In this document: piece after piece, positions 1-12,462 of the stretch | How the letters are laid out: every line of letters begins with the position of its first letter | Numbering within the stretch: position 1 is the first letter of the stretch | DNA from: Phytophthora hibernalis | Lineage: Eukaryota; Oomycota; Peronosporomycetes; Peronosporales; Peronosporaceae | Length of the DNA stretch: 64,000 nt | Direction: 5' to 3' | Assembly: GCA_012656075.1 (NCBI GenBank) | Contig: JAAKBF010000390.1 | Span: 1,054,001-1,118,000, forward strand | Notes under the pieces: generated by a model | What the model was told of the DNA's origin: nothing | Databases searched by the model: none | What the model saw: the letters and a program-made list of their open reading frames with translations, nothing else | Position numbers and translations under genes: made by a program

Positions 1-3000
1 CGAAATTCAATCGTAGCTTTAGGGATAAATTGAGGCAGAGTCTGCTGCAAGTGAAGCAGCAGCAACAGAATCTCCCTACCGGTGTATCGGCGTAGGAATC
101 GTGCCGCATCCAATCCAAAATCGAGACCAAAAGCGCCTAGTGTCTGCAGTAAAACACCCGCTTGGTGCTGTAGCTGCGCAGCGGAAGGAGATCTCCGAGG
201 TCGAGAAGTTGTAGCTTCAGGCGTCCATCGAAAGCAGTGATATGCGTTTTGATCAACCGAAAGCGTTGGGATGTGAGCTGCTACCAGGTGAAAGAGCCAA
301 CGACCATCGCGCAAATCTCGACCGATGTCAAGTAGCTGGGTTTCTAGTAACGCACCTCCGAGCGAAGCCATGGGAGCTTGCAGAGGCTTGTGAAGCGAAC
401 GTACACGATCACAGAGCCATTGGATTAATACCATTTCAGCCTCACTGTAGATGTTACTACCTTGACAAGCACGTCCAGCAGTATTTACTTGTTTTTCACC
501 TTTGCGCTTTTCATTACGAGCACTTACATCTCCAGTAGAAGGTTCAGTGTCGCCTTGAAATTGCATCTGGTACCCTTTCCACGTGATACGTGAAAGCAAA
601 AGCACTTGATGACTTGGTACAACACTTTCATCCACGCAGCTGTACTTACAGAACGCCATTCATTTTTCAGAGCTCGTCGTCTCGCCACAAAGGTAGAGTT
701 GCGTATGATGGAGAAGAGAGTGCTGGGTCAGCGTGTGGGTTCTCGCATGCTCGTAGGTAAAATTCCTGTCCTAGTAAGTGTTCTGGAAACACATCGTGTA
801 CCATAGCTCCGTACGAACGAAGAAATCGTAGCAGTTCCACGTATTGAGTATTGTACTGCGTAAATTGATCCTTTTTGGTGGGATGCGGTGTCGAAGACGA
901 CGTCGTTGTGTTTGATCCTGTCGCACCGTTCGCTTTGCCTCCAGAAGTAGTATCTGCTGGGGCATTTTTCCGCTTTGAGTTTGCAGTACCTTCTGCTCCA
1001 CGAAGGGTAGGAACAGCTAAACCTCCAGGCTTCTTGATACAGACCATGTCCAGTAATTCATACATTGGACGTCCTCCGTTGTCTGTGAAGTCCTCTGGGA
1101 ATCGAACCACAGGCGTACGAAGGAAATTAGCATTCAGGTATTGCATCACTAACTGAATTTCGCCTTGCGTAAACGAGTTGGCATCGGAAGTTTGTAGCAA
1201 CATCTGTGAAGACGTTTGACCCGTTGGAGGCATTCCACTTCCGCTTAAATCGTCCTCGTCACGTGCAGTGGATGGATCTACAACCAAAACCATTTGGAGT
1301 TTGATGTTGTGTTGGGGTCGAAGAAGGCTCTTTGTTCTTTTCCATTTCAGCCTGAGCTTGACGAGATGAAAGCAAATAAACTGGAAAGCGACCGGATGTG
1401 TGTGTGTAGAACTGGAAACTACTTTGATATTTCCCGTCGGATTGAATACTCGTGTTACTCGCTGATCCATGGTGTTCACCAGTAGATTTTGAGGTACCAT
1501 CGAGCTCCGTGTCGAATTTTGCTGCCTCCTTTCGTTGCTGGCGAGGTGATCCACTGGTGCCTTCAACATTTTCAGCGGCTAGACTGTTAGTTTGTAGGAA
1601 GCTGTAGTTTGTGAGCAAACAATTCTCCGCACAACCTGCCACAGGCAAAGCAAATGAATTGCCATCCGCGTCAAAGAACTCGAGTCTTGCGTTGAAAGCC
1701 ACACTTGCATCACTGGAAAACGCAATTCAACCGGGAGACTTGGACATGCCATACTAAGTGTCTTACCACGAGGGAAAATCACTGTCAATGGCGCTTTCGA
1801 CGTATCTAAAGGCACACGACATGCAAGCTCCAAGTGATCGTAACCAGTAGCATGAACGGTAAAACTCGCACTTGCTGTCATTCCCAACGGAACGGTAGGA
1901 AGCACCACCCGATTCGTTGAAAAGGACAGATGAGGGTGAATTCCTTCACCTCTGAGACTCAAATTCACGTAAGGTTCTCCATCAACTAACAGCGGTAGTT
2001 CATCTTCTGCGTATTCGACCGCATCCAGCGGTAAGAAGCTCACCCGAATTGTTACCTCTTCTCCTGGTGCCAACTCGCCTTGGTCAGGAGCGACGTGAAA
2101 ACTACGGCCGTTGCACTGTTGGTTGGATTAGCTGACGCGATCCGTTTTGCCAAAGATGTCCCGGAACTCGCCCCTGCTGCTGTGATCGTTGCTGCAGCAG
2201 CTCCAGCAGCGAATGTCACGAGGTTTCCTTGACGTAAACGCGTAGTGTCAATTTGCCAGCGAATTGGCTGTGCATCATCGTTCGTTAGCACAATTTGTTT
2301 CGTGTACGGCACCTTCCGAATGCCGTCACCCGTGATCACACAGCGATTAAAGTGCATCATGGATGACGAGAACCGCAGTCGGGGCAAGATCGCACGAGCT
2401 AATACGCGACGTTTAAGAGGAGCTGCACCATTACCGGAACTTGAACCGACACCAGAAATTTGCAGTGGCAGTACGCGATCATGACTGCCTTCCTTCGTAG
2501 GTGTGAATACGAGATGACACGACACTGTTGCGTGAGGTGGCAAGCAAATCTGCCACTTAGAGCACCTCGCAGATGCATCCTCATCATATTCTGCTTCATT
2601 ATCCCGAGTGTTGGCAGCATCTCGAGGTTTTTCATCCGTCAGAGGCACGAAAATGTTACTGGCGTCTTCGAGGTGAGCGAGCAAACGTGGTGGCGTAGCT
2701 AAGGCGTACTCATCTGAGAAAGCCGAAGAACCCAAGTCGAGCAGTAAGCACGCTGGGATGGAGCTGTGGTTTTCCAGAGAAATCACTCGAGGAACAGACA
2801 CTCCGAGCACAACTTCTCCAAAATCGATCGCTTCAGCGGGTGCTAGAAACACATCGGGTACTAGAACCGAAGCACTCACGGGTAGACGCAACCCTTTGCC
2901 ACCACGTAAACCCACTACGACATTCACCTGGTGAGATCCGTTTGCTCCATCCGGCGCTATAGCACGATGGGGTAGCAGCTTCACTGTAAGTTCCGTTGAT

Positions 3001-6000
3001 TCTTGAGGATCGATCACTCCTTGAGCCGGTGTCACCTGCAAACCTATCGACGTAGTCATAGATGGCGGGTCTACACTCGCATAAAATACAGCTCGTGTGT
3101 GCATGCCTAGATTGGATAGCGTGATTCGCTTTTCACGTTCGACACCGACGGAAATGGTGCCAAAATCCACCTTCTTCTCCCGTGCAACCACTTTGACTTC
3201 AGGAAGTAGGGCACGACAGTTCATAATGCCTTTCTCACCCCCGTGACGTCGAGCTGGAACATCTGAGCGAGCCACATAGTTCCGCTCCGTTGGGTTATAC
3301 CCAACGCGGACATGATAGACCTTGTCATAGACGGAGGTGTGTACATCACCTTGCAAACCATCGTAGCTGAGGGTCCGAGCGTACCACTAGCAGGTAGAAC
3401 CTCGAACACTGATGTCGTAGCACTGTTTGAGTTGTTAGCTTTGTCCGCAATGGTCATAGTGGTGACTGCAGTCGTTGCATTACTCTTGGAGGATTCTGGA
3501 CGATTAGATCCGTCAGGTGTAGCAAGTAGCGGTAAACGAGTCCACACAAATGGCGCCTCGGAATCGCAAGTGTTAGTGATCACCACGTCTCGAGCTACAA
3601 CAGTACTCAGATCCAAAGCTCCAAAGTCAAAACGAAGCTCTTCAGGTGCTAGTTCGACGACAATTGGAGCAACTTCAGCAACTAGTGTGACTTGGCGCGG
3701 ATGAACTCCGTTGAGTGAGTACGTGATCGCCTGCTGGAAGAATTGCTCCCGTGGAGAGCAAAATACCAAATTAAACCCAGCTTTAGAGCGAGGCGGAACG
3801 ACTTGAGAAGTTAAAGGTGTCTTGCGAGCAAGTTCTTCCAGTTGAGCTCCGTCCTTTTGAGCTGAAGCACTACCAAAGTGAAAAGTTACGAGGACGTTGT
3901 GCTGTAAATTGTTTTGCACTGTCAGACACCGTGTGGCGCTTCCGTTCACACTCAGACGACCAAAGTTTAGTGTCTTTGGACCAGATATTACCTGCTCCAG
4001 TTCGTCAAAGTCTAACGTGCGAGCACAGTCAGCTACCTCCGCCGGTGTGCCTGGAAGTGGCTTGAATTTCCTCTTGATGGGCTTCAACTCGTCAAAGAAA
4101 GCTTTAGACTGTCCTGCATTGCCACCTGTAGGATGCTGGCTCAGCCAAAGGGGTTCGTTTGACTTTGCAAGTGAAGGTGGAAGCCGCAATTGTTGCGGCT
4201 GTGGTCTGGCCTCTATCCATTCCGAGATCGACATCTTCAACTTGGTTATCTTCCTCCTGATTGTTTCCACGCGCTTTAGCAACGCTCTTCTTCAGACCGT
4301 GAGCTTTTCGTTTCCAACCCTGGCTTTGGCTTCGCGCTGAGCACGTGATTGAGCCAAATAATCGTGATATGCTGCCCGATGATCCGCTCGACTTGCAAGT
4401 TCCTTCACACAGTACGTCAAGTGCGTGTTGTTTGTACCTTGGAATTCAAACTCGTCAAGAGCAGCAGTACCATTTAGCGCTGCGACTTCGTATGGAGCTT
4501 GTCGTTGGAAACGGCGAGATAGTTTTCCTTTTGTTTGCTTGGCTTCTTCAGGTAGTAGGAATTTGTACTTTGGCGCAAAGTCTGCAGGTAACGCTAACAG
4601 GCCACCAACGAGTCTCTCACTAGCAGGAGGTACGGGTCCAACCACTGCAGCTCGTCCAAGCACCTTCACTGGTATTTCTAGTACCCCGTCATTGATTTTA
4701 AGCGCTAAAACGCTGTTGAACGTCCCGAGTTGTGTAGGTGCGAAGCTCACTACCAGACTCTGCGACTGCAACACGTCAAGGCGACCAGTACGTGGGTTTA
4801 CAGAGTAGTGCGATACGCCTTTGGGGATTTCAAAGTGTACTGGGAGACCGGACAGGTTTTTCAGCGTCAGCAAAATGTCAGCACGGTCGTACGAGCGAAC
4901 ATCACCAAAGTCGAGAGGAGGCATCGGTGATAACTGGAGTCGAGGGATGTACGTCTTCGCGGAGACTTCGAAGGTCAAGTTTTGAGCCTGCAACTCCTCG
5001 CAAATAATTGACGCGAAAGCGCTAAGTGCCTGCGCTGGAGCTGGTAACAGCTGAAAAGGTGAACTAGATGAGTCAAGACTGCTGTTGCTACCAGAAGATG
5101 CAGCATAATCTTCGTGTCCTGCGTCGAGACCACCGTTAGCTTGCTTCCGCTCGAGTAGTTGAAGTTCCTCTGAAGTTTTCGCTCGAGGATGATAAACGAA
5201 CGTGACGACAGCCTCACTGAAAGGCTCAATGCATCCACCAGCAGGCGTTATGCGAACTTCTTTTCGTTGTTCGTACCCTTCTCGATCTTCTTCGACTCCT
5301 GCTGCGCTACCTGCCCCTGCCCCGCCACCAAAACTAATAGACGTCTTGAATGTCAGCGGTTGAGGCCCATTATTCCGCAGTAGTGTCTCGATGGTTCGAG
5401 TCTCACCGGCAAATAACGACCCAAAGAACAACGAACGCACAGGTTCCAGTCCTTGACGTAGGACCAGCTCGGCGGTATGCTCCACGACACTACCCGAGAC
5501 ATCGACAATTTTCTCTGCAGAAGGTGGCCTCGAATCCACACTTCTAGCCGTCACTCGACTCATTTCCTCCTCGTCTTCATCGTCTTCACCGCGTACAACT
5601 TCCCAGATCCGAACGCGAACAATTCCTCGAAAAGTCCCCATTTCGAGGCCTTGAACCTCCACTTTGACATTGACTGTTTCTTGTGGAGAAAGTCTCCCTC
5701 GTTGCGGTGATACTGTGATACCTGCATTCAAATTTGCCGTTGAGTTAGTCAGGTTACCTGCTCCCAGCACTTCGACGACAAATCTCCCAGGTCTCGCGCC
5801 GGAATTCGTCACCTCCACACACTGAGCAGATCTCTGCGTCAACACCACGAAACCAAGTTCACAGAGTGCTGGAGTCACTTCCAGCAACGGACAGGCGCGT
5901 CTTGCTATCAACGGAACTTCTAGAGCAGATCCGTCGTCACCTTTGAGTTGAAGAGCGTCATGGACGATAGCAGGGATAGTGTCTACTTCTGGTTCTGCAT

Positions 6001-6328
6001 CTTCCGAATTGGTCTCAGCAACTTGAAACGTGACTTCGTACTTGACACTGAGTCCTGCAGGTAAAGTGACTGTCGCGTTCTCGGTCTTTGCAAGGTCCCG
6101 ACCTCGTAGCAAAACTCGAAAAGATGACGCATGGGGTGGAGGTGCCAACCGAAAACGCAAAACGCGGTCACTGGAATTCCGGACGTTCAAAGTCGCGACG
6201 TAGCACGAACCGCGTTCAAAAGCCGAAAACTCGATAGCCGACGGTGCCACTTGCAAGGCCGAAGACGTTTGGTCCCCACGAAGGCCGCAAGGAGTCGAAG
6301 GTCGCCCCACTGCCGTCAAAGTCGGCAT
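1..6328 (-). CDS. CFAP47-like axonemal protein (ASH repeats plus CH-like domain), partial and frame-disrupted
   Basis: A very long minus-strand gene whose ATG is at 6328 and which leaves the window at position 1. It reads as a series of ASPM-SPD2-Hydin (ASH) immunoglobulin-like repeats, seen as recurring blocks of the type 'LxFGxVxxG ... PxxGxLxPGExxxIxVxFxP' (for example GELAPGEEVTIRVSFLP near 2,060). After the ASH part, at about 650-1, a calponin-homology-like stretch follows (EAEMVLIQWLCDRV, then DLRDGRWLFHLV). ASH plus CH is the architecture of CFAP47, a central-apparatus or ciliary protein; other ASH proteins such as CFAP74 or CFAP221 are not excluded. The frame changes near 4,310, 3,250, 2,080, 1,705, 1,290, 670 and 190. 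At 3,250, 2,080 and 1,705 one extra base in a G or T run restores a continuous ASH reading. An intron is possible near 4,310-4,220. No clear nonsense substitution was seen between the breaks. Confidence 0.72.
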
Positions 6329-6529
6329 TCGAGAGACTTAAAAACAAATCTAAAGTCAAGGTGTCCGTTTGGAGCAGGCGGCGGTTGATCAAAGGCGTGG
6401 AAAGGTGACGAATGTATTGGTGTTTGCAATTAGCAAGAGGGACAGCAGGTTATTGGAGGTGAAACGATAGACGACTTGACTTGCGGAGTTGAATGTGCAT
6501 CATTGCCACCTACGATGGAAAAATATGGT

Positions 6530-7502
6530 TTAGTGACTTTGACTAGATTGGATGGAAGTAGATAGTTTTGTTACCATTTCACGTTCTTTCTCCGCAGCGT
6601 TTGCAAGCTTCAGCGAGAGTTCGGCCACCTCTTTCTTGTGCATTTCGAGTTGATCCGTGACGAATTCAACGGAGCTCTGCGCGTACATTGTCAAGTCTGC
6701 TTCGATTTCTTGCAAGCGGGACAACTCCGATTCGAGTTCTTTGATCAGGAGCTGTTGGCGACGGGCTTCACTCTGCAAGGCACACAGACAAATTAACATG
6801 TTTTACTCGATGGTAACTCGTTTGACGAACCTTTTGGCGCTTGTGAGCTGCGGGTTGAGCTGCGAGTTTATGTCTAAGCTTGTCTAACTCGATGCCATCG
6901 ATGACACGAACTTGTCGGGTTTTCAGGACGACGTTGACCTTCGACTCGCAGGCTTCGGCTTGAGTTTGCTTGGTCGATATCGGTGATTTCGTGCGCAAGT
7001 AGCCGTTCTTTGGGGTCTTTTGTGGACTCGATCTGGTTAGCAGGGAAAGTCACACAAACCCGAGAGTAAAACCAACTCGTATTAGCTGGTTGACCTCGTA
7101 GGTCAATGGAAATGTTGTCCGCTTCTTTGGTCACAAGATTAACAGCCCAGAACACTAGGGTAGGGATCAGAGGTGCATACATTGAGCTCAGGACCAGTCG
7201 AGTTGAGTCGAGATCTTCATTCTCTTCCTGCTCTGCTCTCGGCTTGTCTTCCAATCCCCGTCTACAACTTCAAAGTCATCAACATGTTGTAATTGACCGT
7301 GGTTACTACCACAACCTTTGTCATGGTTTGTAGTGGTGGCACTTTCGTCGTCCAGATCGGTGTCGAATTTTGCGCTGCTAGCAGACGCAGAAAGTGAGTT
7401 GTCCAAGAGCTCTCTCTTCAGCACTTGCTGGATCTCGGGTATATCCAGCAGGTTGTCAACAGTGACGGCGAAGAGATCACTGGAAGTGGTGTGTGATGCC
7501 AT
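6530..7502 (-). CDS. bZIP-like coiled-coil protein, multi-exon (paralogue of the next gene)
   Basis: The ATG chosen is at 7502 (MASHTTSSDLFAV), giving an acidic N-terminal exon. The C-terminal part is a basic stretch (LRHKLAAQPAAHKRQK) followed in frame, across a GT-AG intron at 6830-6773 (58 bp, phase 0), by a leucine-rich coiled coil (QQLLIKELESELSRLQE and beyond). It aligns by eye with the bZIP of the neighbouring gene at 8.5-9.6 kb, so the two look like tandem paralogues. The basic region is poor: the position of the invariant Asn holds Ala, and the conserved Arg eight residues later is Gln, so DNA binding is doubtful. The middle of the gene, about 7,200-7,020, is probably a further intron. 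Its 3' end may splice once more into about 6,510-6,460, because a GTAACA donor and a CGTAG acceptor are present. Exon borders other than 6830/6773 are uncertain. Confidence 0.55.
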
Positions 7503-8481
7503 TGAAAGCGATCCAAAAGAACAGGAACTGTGAGCCAACGTGCGAGATAGAAAATGGAGACGAAGAAGCAGTGCCGGAGAAGTCACACGGATCAGATCCG
7601 CCATGGGACTGCGTTTTGAACGGAAGGTGCGCCGTTTTCAGTGTTGCTCCTTTCTCGCATACCGTAGAGCAGCTCAGTTCGACTAAAAAGACAAACATAA
7701 GTGAGCAGCGCGCTCGTGAGGTTATTTAGCATGCCTGACGTTTAAACGGAAGACATCGATATAGTTTCAACCCCTCGCGTTGTCACTGGGCAACAACTTC
7801 CAGTCGTTGTTTCTGTAGGTGATAAACTCTACAGTAGACCCAAACCGTAACCCCGCAAATGAGAGTCCAGGGTTTTGACTTGCCTTGTTGCTTACAAAAT
7901 CGCAGTGACGAAGCGTACGGCTAAGATTCCGTAACTTATCGAAGTTCATGACGTGAATGAACATATTTGTTGGCTAGTCTCAAGAAATATCGTTGTACAT
8001 TCACGAAACGAGAAGGTGCGAAGACTTGAACAACGGCGAAAACTTGCGGGTCCCAGGCACCCTTATTATTCCAAAAATAAAAGCCCCGATAAGAAGTTCG
8101 GAAGGTTTTGGTCGCCGAAAAGCAAAACCTCAGAAAAGAAGTAGACCCTATTAATAGCTGTTGCTGACAAAATACGTAAGGATCACAATCGACTCGTGCA
8201 TCCATCTGCGGGTCTTGTTGTACAGAAACGTAGGCTACTTTCGTGCAACTCATATATTATTATATGTATGGCTTGAACTCAAGGAAATTATTGCCAAGAA
8301 AAACTAAGCCTGTTCAAACGTTTTGAATGGACTAGCAAAAGCTTCAGGTCTTCACTTGCGTAGTCCGTTCATCGTATTAATCTATACCAATGTCAACAAA
8401 ACATGCAACCAGTTAGTATTCGCCCAAGAAATGACGACTGCTGCTGTCTCAGACAAAGAGAATGCCAAAGCTGCCAAAAAG

Positions 8482-9585
8482 CTAGTGCTCTACCCATTCT
8501 AGTTCTTCCTTGGCTGCCTCGTGTACCTTCTCTGCGAGACTAGCGATCTCTTGCTCGTGATTGTGGAGCTCCTCTTGAAGAGCTTGCGTTGAGAAGTGCT
8601 CGTAGCGTTTCATCTGTCCTTCGACTTCAAGCAAGTGAGCCAACTCCGTTTGAAGTGCCTGGATCTGCATCTTTTTCTGGCGAGATTCATTCTTGAAGCA
8701 AAAGAAAAGGTAAGCTCGGAGTCGGCCAGATTACCAGTTCTCGACTTACTTTTTGCGTCGGCGAAAGCGACGCGAAGCTACCTGCATCCGTAGTTTGCGG
8801 CGAAGCTCACGAAACTCAGCAGAGTTCATGACGTGCACACGTTGACCAGTGCGCAAAACATTCGAAGCTGGTGACGGTCTTTCTTGCGGCAATGACTGAG
8901 CCAGCGCGGATGGTGGGGCAACTGAAATGTTGATTGGGGATGGCGCTTCTGGTACCGAGGCCTTTGACTCGATATCTTGCCTAAACACACAAAACGTACG
9001 ACAGAATTGTTGGAGACTGCTTCAACTCGAACCATTTCGAAGCTTACATTAGAGGTGGCCATTTTGATAATGGACCAGCCTGTTCGGTAGGCCGTGGCGG
9101 TCCGAAGCTTGACCCGGATTGAACAAAAATACAATGATACCAATACTAGTTAGGATGTCTGCCCTACCAACACAGCACACATTGACGCCTGTCTAGCCGG
9201 AAACCGGACAGTGCCTACAAGCAACTCAGTTATACAAGGGACAAGGGACTGCATACATTGACTTCTGCTGCAGAGTGGAGCCTACTTCTGAGTCTGCTAC
9301 TTGTTTCTGCGGTTTCTTGTCCTCCTCAAACGAAAACGAGATATCCTCGTTTGGTGTGTTCATTCTTTCGTCGCAGTCGTGCATGTCACCGTCCATGAAG
9401 CAATCTTCGTGGTTTGTGCCTCCTGGGGGATCATCGAGTCCTGCCACGCCGTCCAGAAAGCTGCCAGCCATATTTTCTTCGCTGCTGCTGGGGCTGCTTG
9501 CTGCAAGTAGCTCCAGAATCTCCTCCATCATCCGTCGGTCACTCACTCCATGACCAAAGAGATTTATCGGGGCCTGCCAGGACAT
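8482..9585 (-). CDS. bZIP-type transcription factor with non-canonical basic region
   Basis: The start is ATG 9585 (MSWQAPINLFGHG). The first exon is acidic and serine-rich, like an activation region, and runs to about 9,250. At least one intron lies between about 9,250 and 8,985; a GTTTAG acceptor precedes the exon that begins near 8,983. The DNA-binding part reads LRRKLRMQVASRRFRRRK, then an intron with donor GTAAGT, then NESRQKKMQIQALQTEL and a heptad-spaced coiled coil to the stop at 8482. The pattern x-x-A-S-x-x-F-R fits the bZIP basic region, but Met occupies the invariant Asn position. Phytophthora bZIPs with replacements at this Asn, commonly Cys, are known. The exon junction is one base out of phase; one more A in the A5 run before the donor would repair it and give normal zipper spacing. 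It would act in the nucleus on DNA as a dimer. Confidence 0.66.
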
Positions 9586-9659
9586 TTGAGCTTTCTCGGT
9601 CGAAAGGCGAAGTGAGTGAGTGGTAGCTGAGAGCTGCGACAGTCCCAAGGGTGTTGAAA

Positions 9660-10402
9660 AATGTTACAACTTCGACTGAAAATGACATCTAAGGCTGCAC
9701 GTTCTCTGTTGTGCTGTTGCTTCTCTTCTCAGCTCCTGATTCAAAGAAAGCTCGGCAATATTAGTTAATGTTCCGCTACTGTGTAGTGCTTACACATTCA
9801 AACGAGAAAAATGGCGGTCCGGAGGCAGTTCGTCACTTTCAAGAACTTGAGAACCAGGTGCCGTTGTGCGCGACGACGAAAATTGGTACTACGAAGTATG
9901 TGTGTAGTAGTACCAAGATGACCGACATTTCCGTCTTTAGATTTTGTACTGCTACTTCGTGAGGGTAGCTTTCATCGTTATTTGAAAAAACTAAGCACTA
10001 AACGACCCAGCGGTACCCGAACAGTGTCATTTTGTGCTTGCTCACCAAAGCTCGCAACAATAAAATTCTTCTCAGCAACAGCACGCGTCAAAATTGAAGT
10101 CCCAGTCGTGAAGTCCACGAAAGGTTGGTGGTCTCGAAAACAAGGCGCTGGCGTATTGACTTTATCATCCTATTTGAAGGGAACATACGAAGTAGGAAGG
10201 TAAGCTACTTCGCTCACTGAAAACTTGTGCGAATATCTGTCTAGTCTTCATTGGCCGTCTTGTTGGCATGCACAAAAACACATCGATCAAATCTTGAAAG
10301 TAGCTTGTATTTTGGTCAAACCGTGGTAGCAAGGTGATCTGACTTGATTCCCCTTCGGGCAGAAGCGTTCACGAAACCATTGAGCAGGCAGCTGATGCTC
10401 TG
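9660..10402. other. Intergenic, no gene supported
   Basis: Between the bZIP gene and the kelch gene. Only short open frames occur, on the plus strand at 9768-10203, with no recognisable motif and no coding-like conservation with the rest of the window. I see no RNA gene or terminal repeat. Confidence 0.5.
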
Positions 10403-11606
10403 CTACGAAGCCGTGATCAGACTTGAAGTGATCAGAACGAGGTCATTCAAGTCACTCTCTGCATTCATGCCACCAAAGATCAGCAGTCCTTTTCGTTCAG
10501 TAGTCTTCTCGCCGTCCGAGGCTGAAACCTCCATGGTCACACTCGAACCACAATGGCCGAAGCGCTCTGGAATCTCTGACAAAGATGGATCCGCTGGTTC
10601 CTTCTCGCCTGTACACTTGGCCACCGTCACTGGAAGCCAGGACTCCTCGTCGTCGAATAGCGGCAGCAGTCGCCACAGATACGACCACCGTTCCAACCGC
10701 CAAAGCTAATAAGCTCGTCGTCTACAACTCCAGCGACGAGTGAGCAGCGATTCCATTCGCATATCGGCACAAGTTCCCAGGTCAATGTGCTTACATTCAG
10801 AAGCGCCATGTCGGTGCAGACTTTTCCGTCAAAGTTTCGACCTCCAGCGAAGCAAATCGTATTCTCGGACAGCACCAGCGCGCAATGAAGTTCTCTAGCT
10901 TCGGGGATCTCGCCACTCGAACTAAGTTTCTCCCATCGGAGTGTCCTGTTTTCGCTCTCAGCTTCGTTTACTGGAATATGTAGAAGAAAAGATCACTGGA
11001 AGCACCAAATTCAGGTGAGGAGCCACCGTACACCAGCATTTTCCGTGTCCCGGCCGATTTGTCACTCACTGGAAGGACAACTGCTGCATGTGCGTTACGA
11101 GCGAGAGGGGTATCGCCTTCCACTATGGCCTCACTCCACGACGACGTCTGAGTATTGAAAATATGAACACCATTGTAGATCTCGCCTGCCGCAGCGTCAA
11201 GTCCACCAAAAACGACTATCTTCTCTCCAATGGCAACTGCTGAGTGACCACTTCTTGGAGGCAGATTACCACTCGAAATCTTCACAAATTTCCAACGACG
11301 TGTTGCTACTCGATCAAAAGGCAACAATCAGTATTTTCCACGAGCTAAAAACTCAGAGTCCTCAAACTCACCCAAATCAAATTGGTAGACGTCACCAAAG
11401 CTCGTTCCTTCTCGATTGGCGCCTCCAATCAAGTAAACCTCTGCACTCTCCACCTATCACAAAAACATCAACAAAAACCCACCAAAACCCAAAAACACTC
11501 CAAAAGATACCTGCGTCAAAGTTGCGCCACCTCGTGCAGCCGGTTTAATTTCTCCTTCCACTTCCACCCTAGCAACGGAATACACTCGCTCTTCCTCTTG
11601 CTTCAT
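10403..11606 (-). CDS. Kelch-repeat protein, three exons, two frame breaks
   Basis: Start ATG 11606. Exon 1 is 11606-11511; intron 11510-11454 (57 bp, GTATCT...GATAG); exon 2 is 11453-11372; intron 11371-11306 (66 bp, GTGAGT...GAGTAG); exon 3 is 11305-10403. Spliced, it shows repeated kelch blades with double-glycine motifs: VYLIGGA, IVVFGGLD, MLVYGGSS, ICFAGGRN, LISFGGWN and LLIFGGMN. Such beta-propellers bind partner proteins. Two breaks need repair in exon 3: near 10,990 (T run in GATCTTTTCTT) and near 10,655 (one base missing after TATTC). The degenerate copy at 16.2-17.0 kb keeps the uninterrupted reading at both places, which shows that the breaks are in this copy. It lies 88 bp downstream of the SF3B4 stop on the same strand, with its own initiator element. 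Confidence 0.75.
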
Positions 11607-11610
11607 CTTG

Positions 11611-11627
11611 TGCAAAAGTCGAAATGA
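11611..11627 (-). promoter_or_regulatory. Oomycete-type initiator for the kelch gene
   Basis: Minus strand reads TCATTTCGACTTTTGCA, matching the oomycete Inr (TCAYTYY) with a CAWTTT-like block immediately after. It sits 15-21 nt before the kelch ATG and inside the short SF3B4-kelch spacer. Confidence 0.5.
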
Positions 11628-11693
11628 AGATCCAAAGCTCGAAGAGACGCCAACCGTCCGGAAAAATGCATGTCTGCATTTTTACCCATTTTC

Positions 11694-12451
11694 TTATCTC
11701 TGCGGTGGAGGTGGTGGGGCACCATCCCCATGGTAGGCGGCGCATACGCCATACCCATATTTTGGGGTGGTGGCGGCGGGGCCATGCCCATCCCCATGTA
11801 CCCAATTGGCGGGGCCCATTTCCGGGAAATGCGAACATAGTGTGCGGCTGCAACTTATTTGGGTTCTTTTGTGCCAACAGTCGCTCGGCCTCCGACCCAT
11901 GACGTTCATTGTGACTGTCTTTCTTGAAGGCGAATTGCACCACCACTTGACGGTTACACAAATACTGGCCGTGCATACACTCGATTGCGAGATCTGCAGC
12001 CTCAAATGAGTCGAAACTCACGAACCCGAACCCTCGGGATGCTTTCGTCTCGGGGTCGCGCATCACTTTGGGGGTCTCGATGATGCCCCGAAGGCCGAAA
12101 AGGTGTCGTACAGTAGTTTCTCGTCCACTTCCACGTCCAAATTGCCCAAAAAGGTTCGCCCCCACATCCAGGTTTTTTGTCGTTGGACGCCTTCTTGACC
12201 CTAACCACCTTGCCGTATAATTGGACCATATTCAGCACCTTGACCGCGTACTCGGCGCACTCTTCGGCCCGGAACTCCACGAAGCCATAGTTCTGGTGCG
12301 AGCCCGAGACCTTGTCCCGAGGCATGTGCACGTTGCACACGGAGCCGGCTTGAAGCATGAGTTCCCATAGAAGCTCCTCCGACACGCGGTCGTCCAAGTT
12401 GCCCACGTACACGGTCGCGTCCTGGTTGCGCTGCTCGATAGCCGCCGACAT
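11694..12451 (-). CDS. SF3B4: Splicing factor 3B subunit 4 (SF3b49), frame-disrupted
   Basis: ATG 12451 begins MSAAIEQRNQDATVYVGNL, closely resembling the start of SF3B4, an RNA-binding subunit of the U2 snRNP SF3b complex. RRM1 is intact (RNP2 VYVGNL, RNP1 NYGFVEF, about residues 10-88). RRM2 is recognisable through RNP1 RGFGFVSF and MHGQYLCNRQVVVQ, then FKKDSHNERHGSEAERLLA, the usual family sequence. A Met/Gly/Pro-rich tail (MGMGMAPPPPPQNMGM) ends at TAA 11694. The frame breaks at least four or five times: an A run near 12,172, two bases near 12,145, a G run near 12,077, the start of the tail near 11,800, and a G run near 11,715. No nonsense substitutions lie between the breaks. Because SF3B4 is essential, either another copy exists or these are sequence errors. 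It is shorter than the human protein because the proline-rich tail is short. Confidence 0.85.
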
Positions 12452-12462
12452 GTTTTTGGGTA

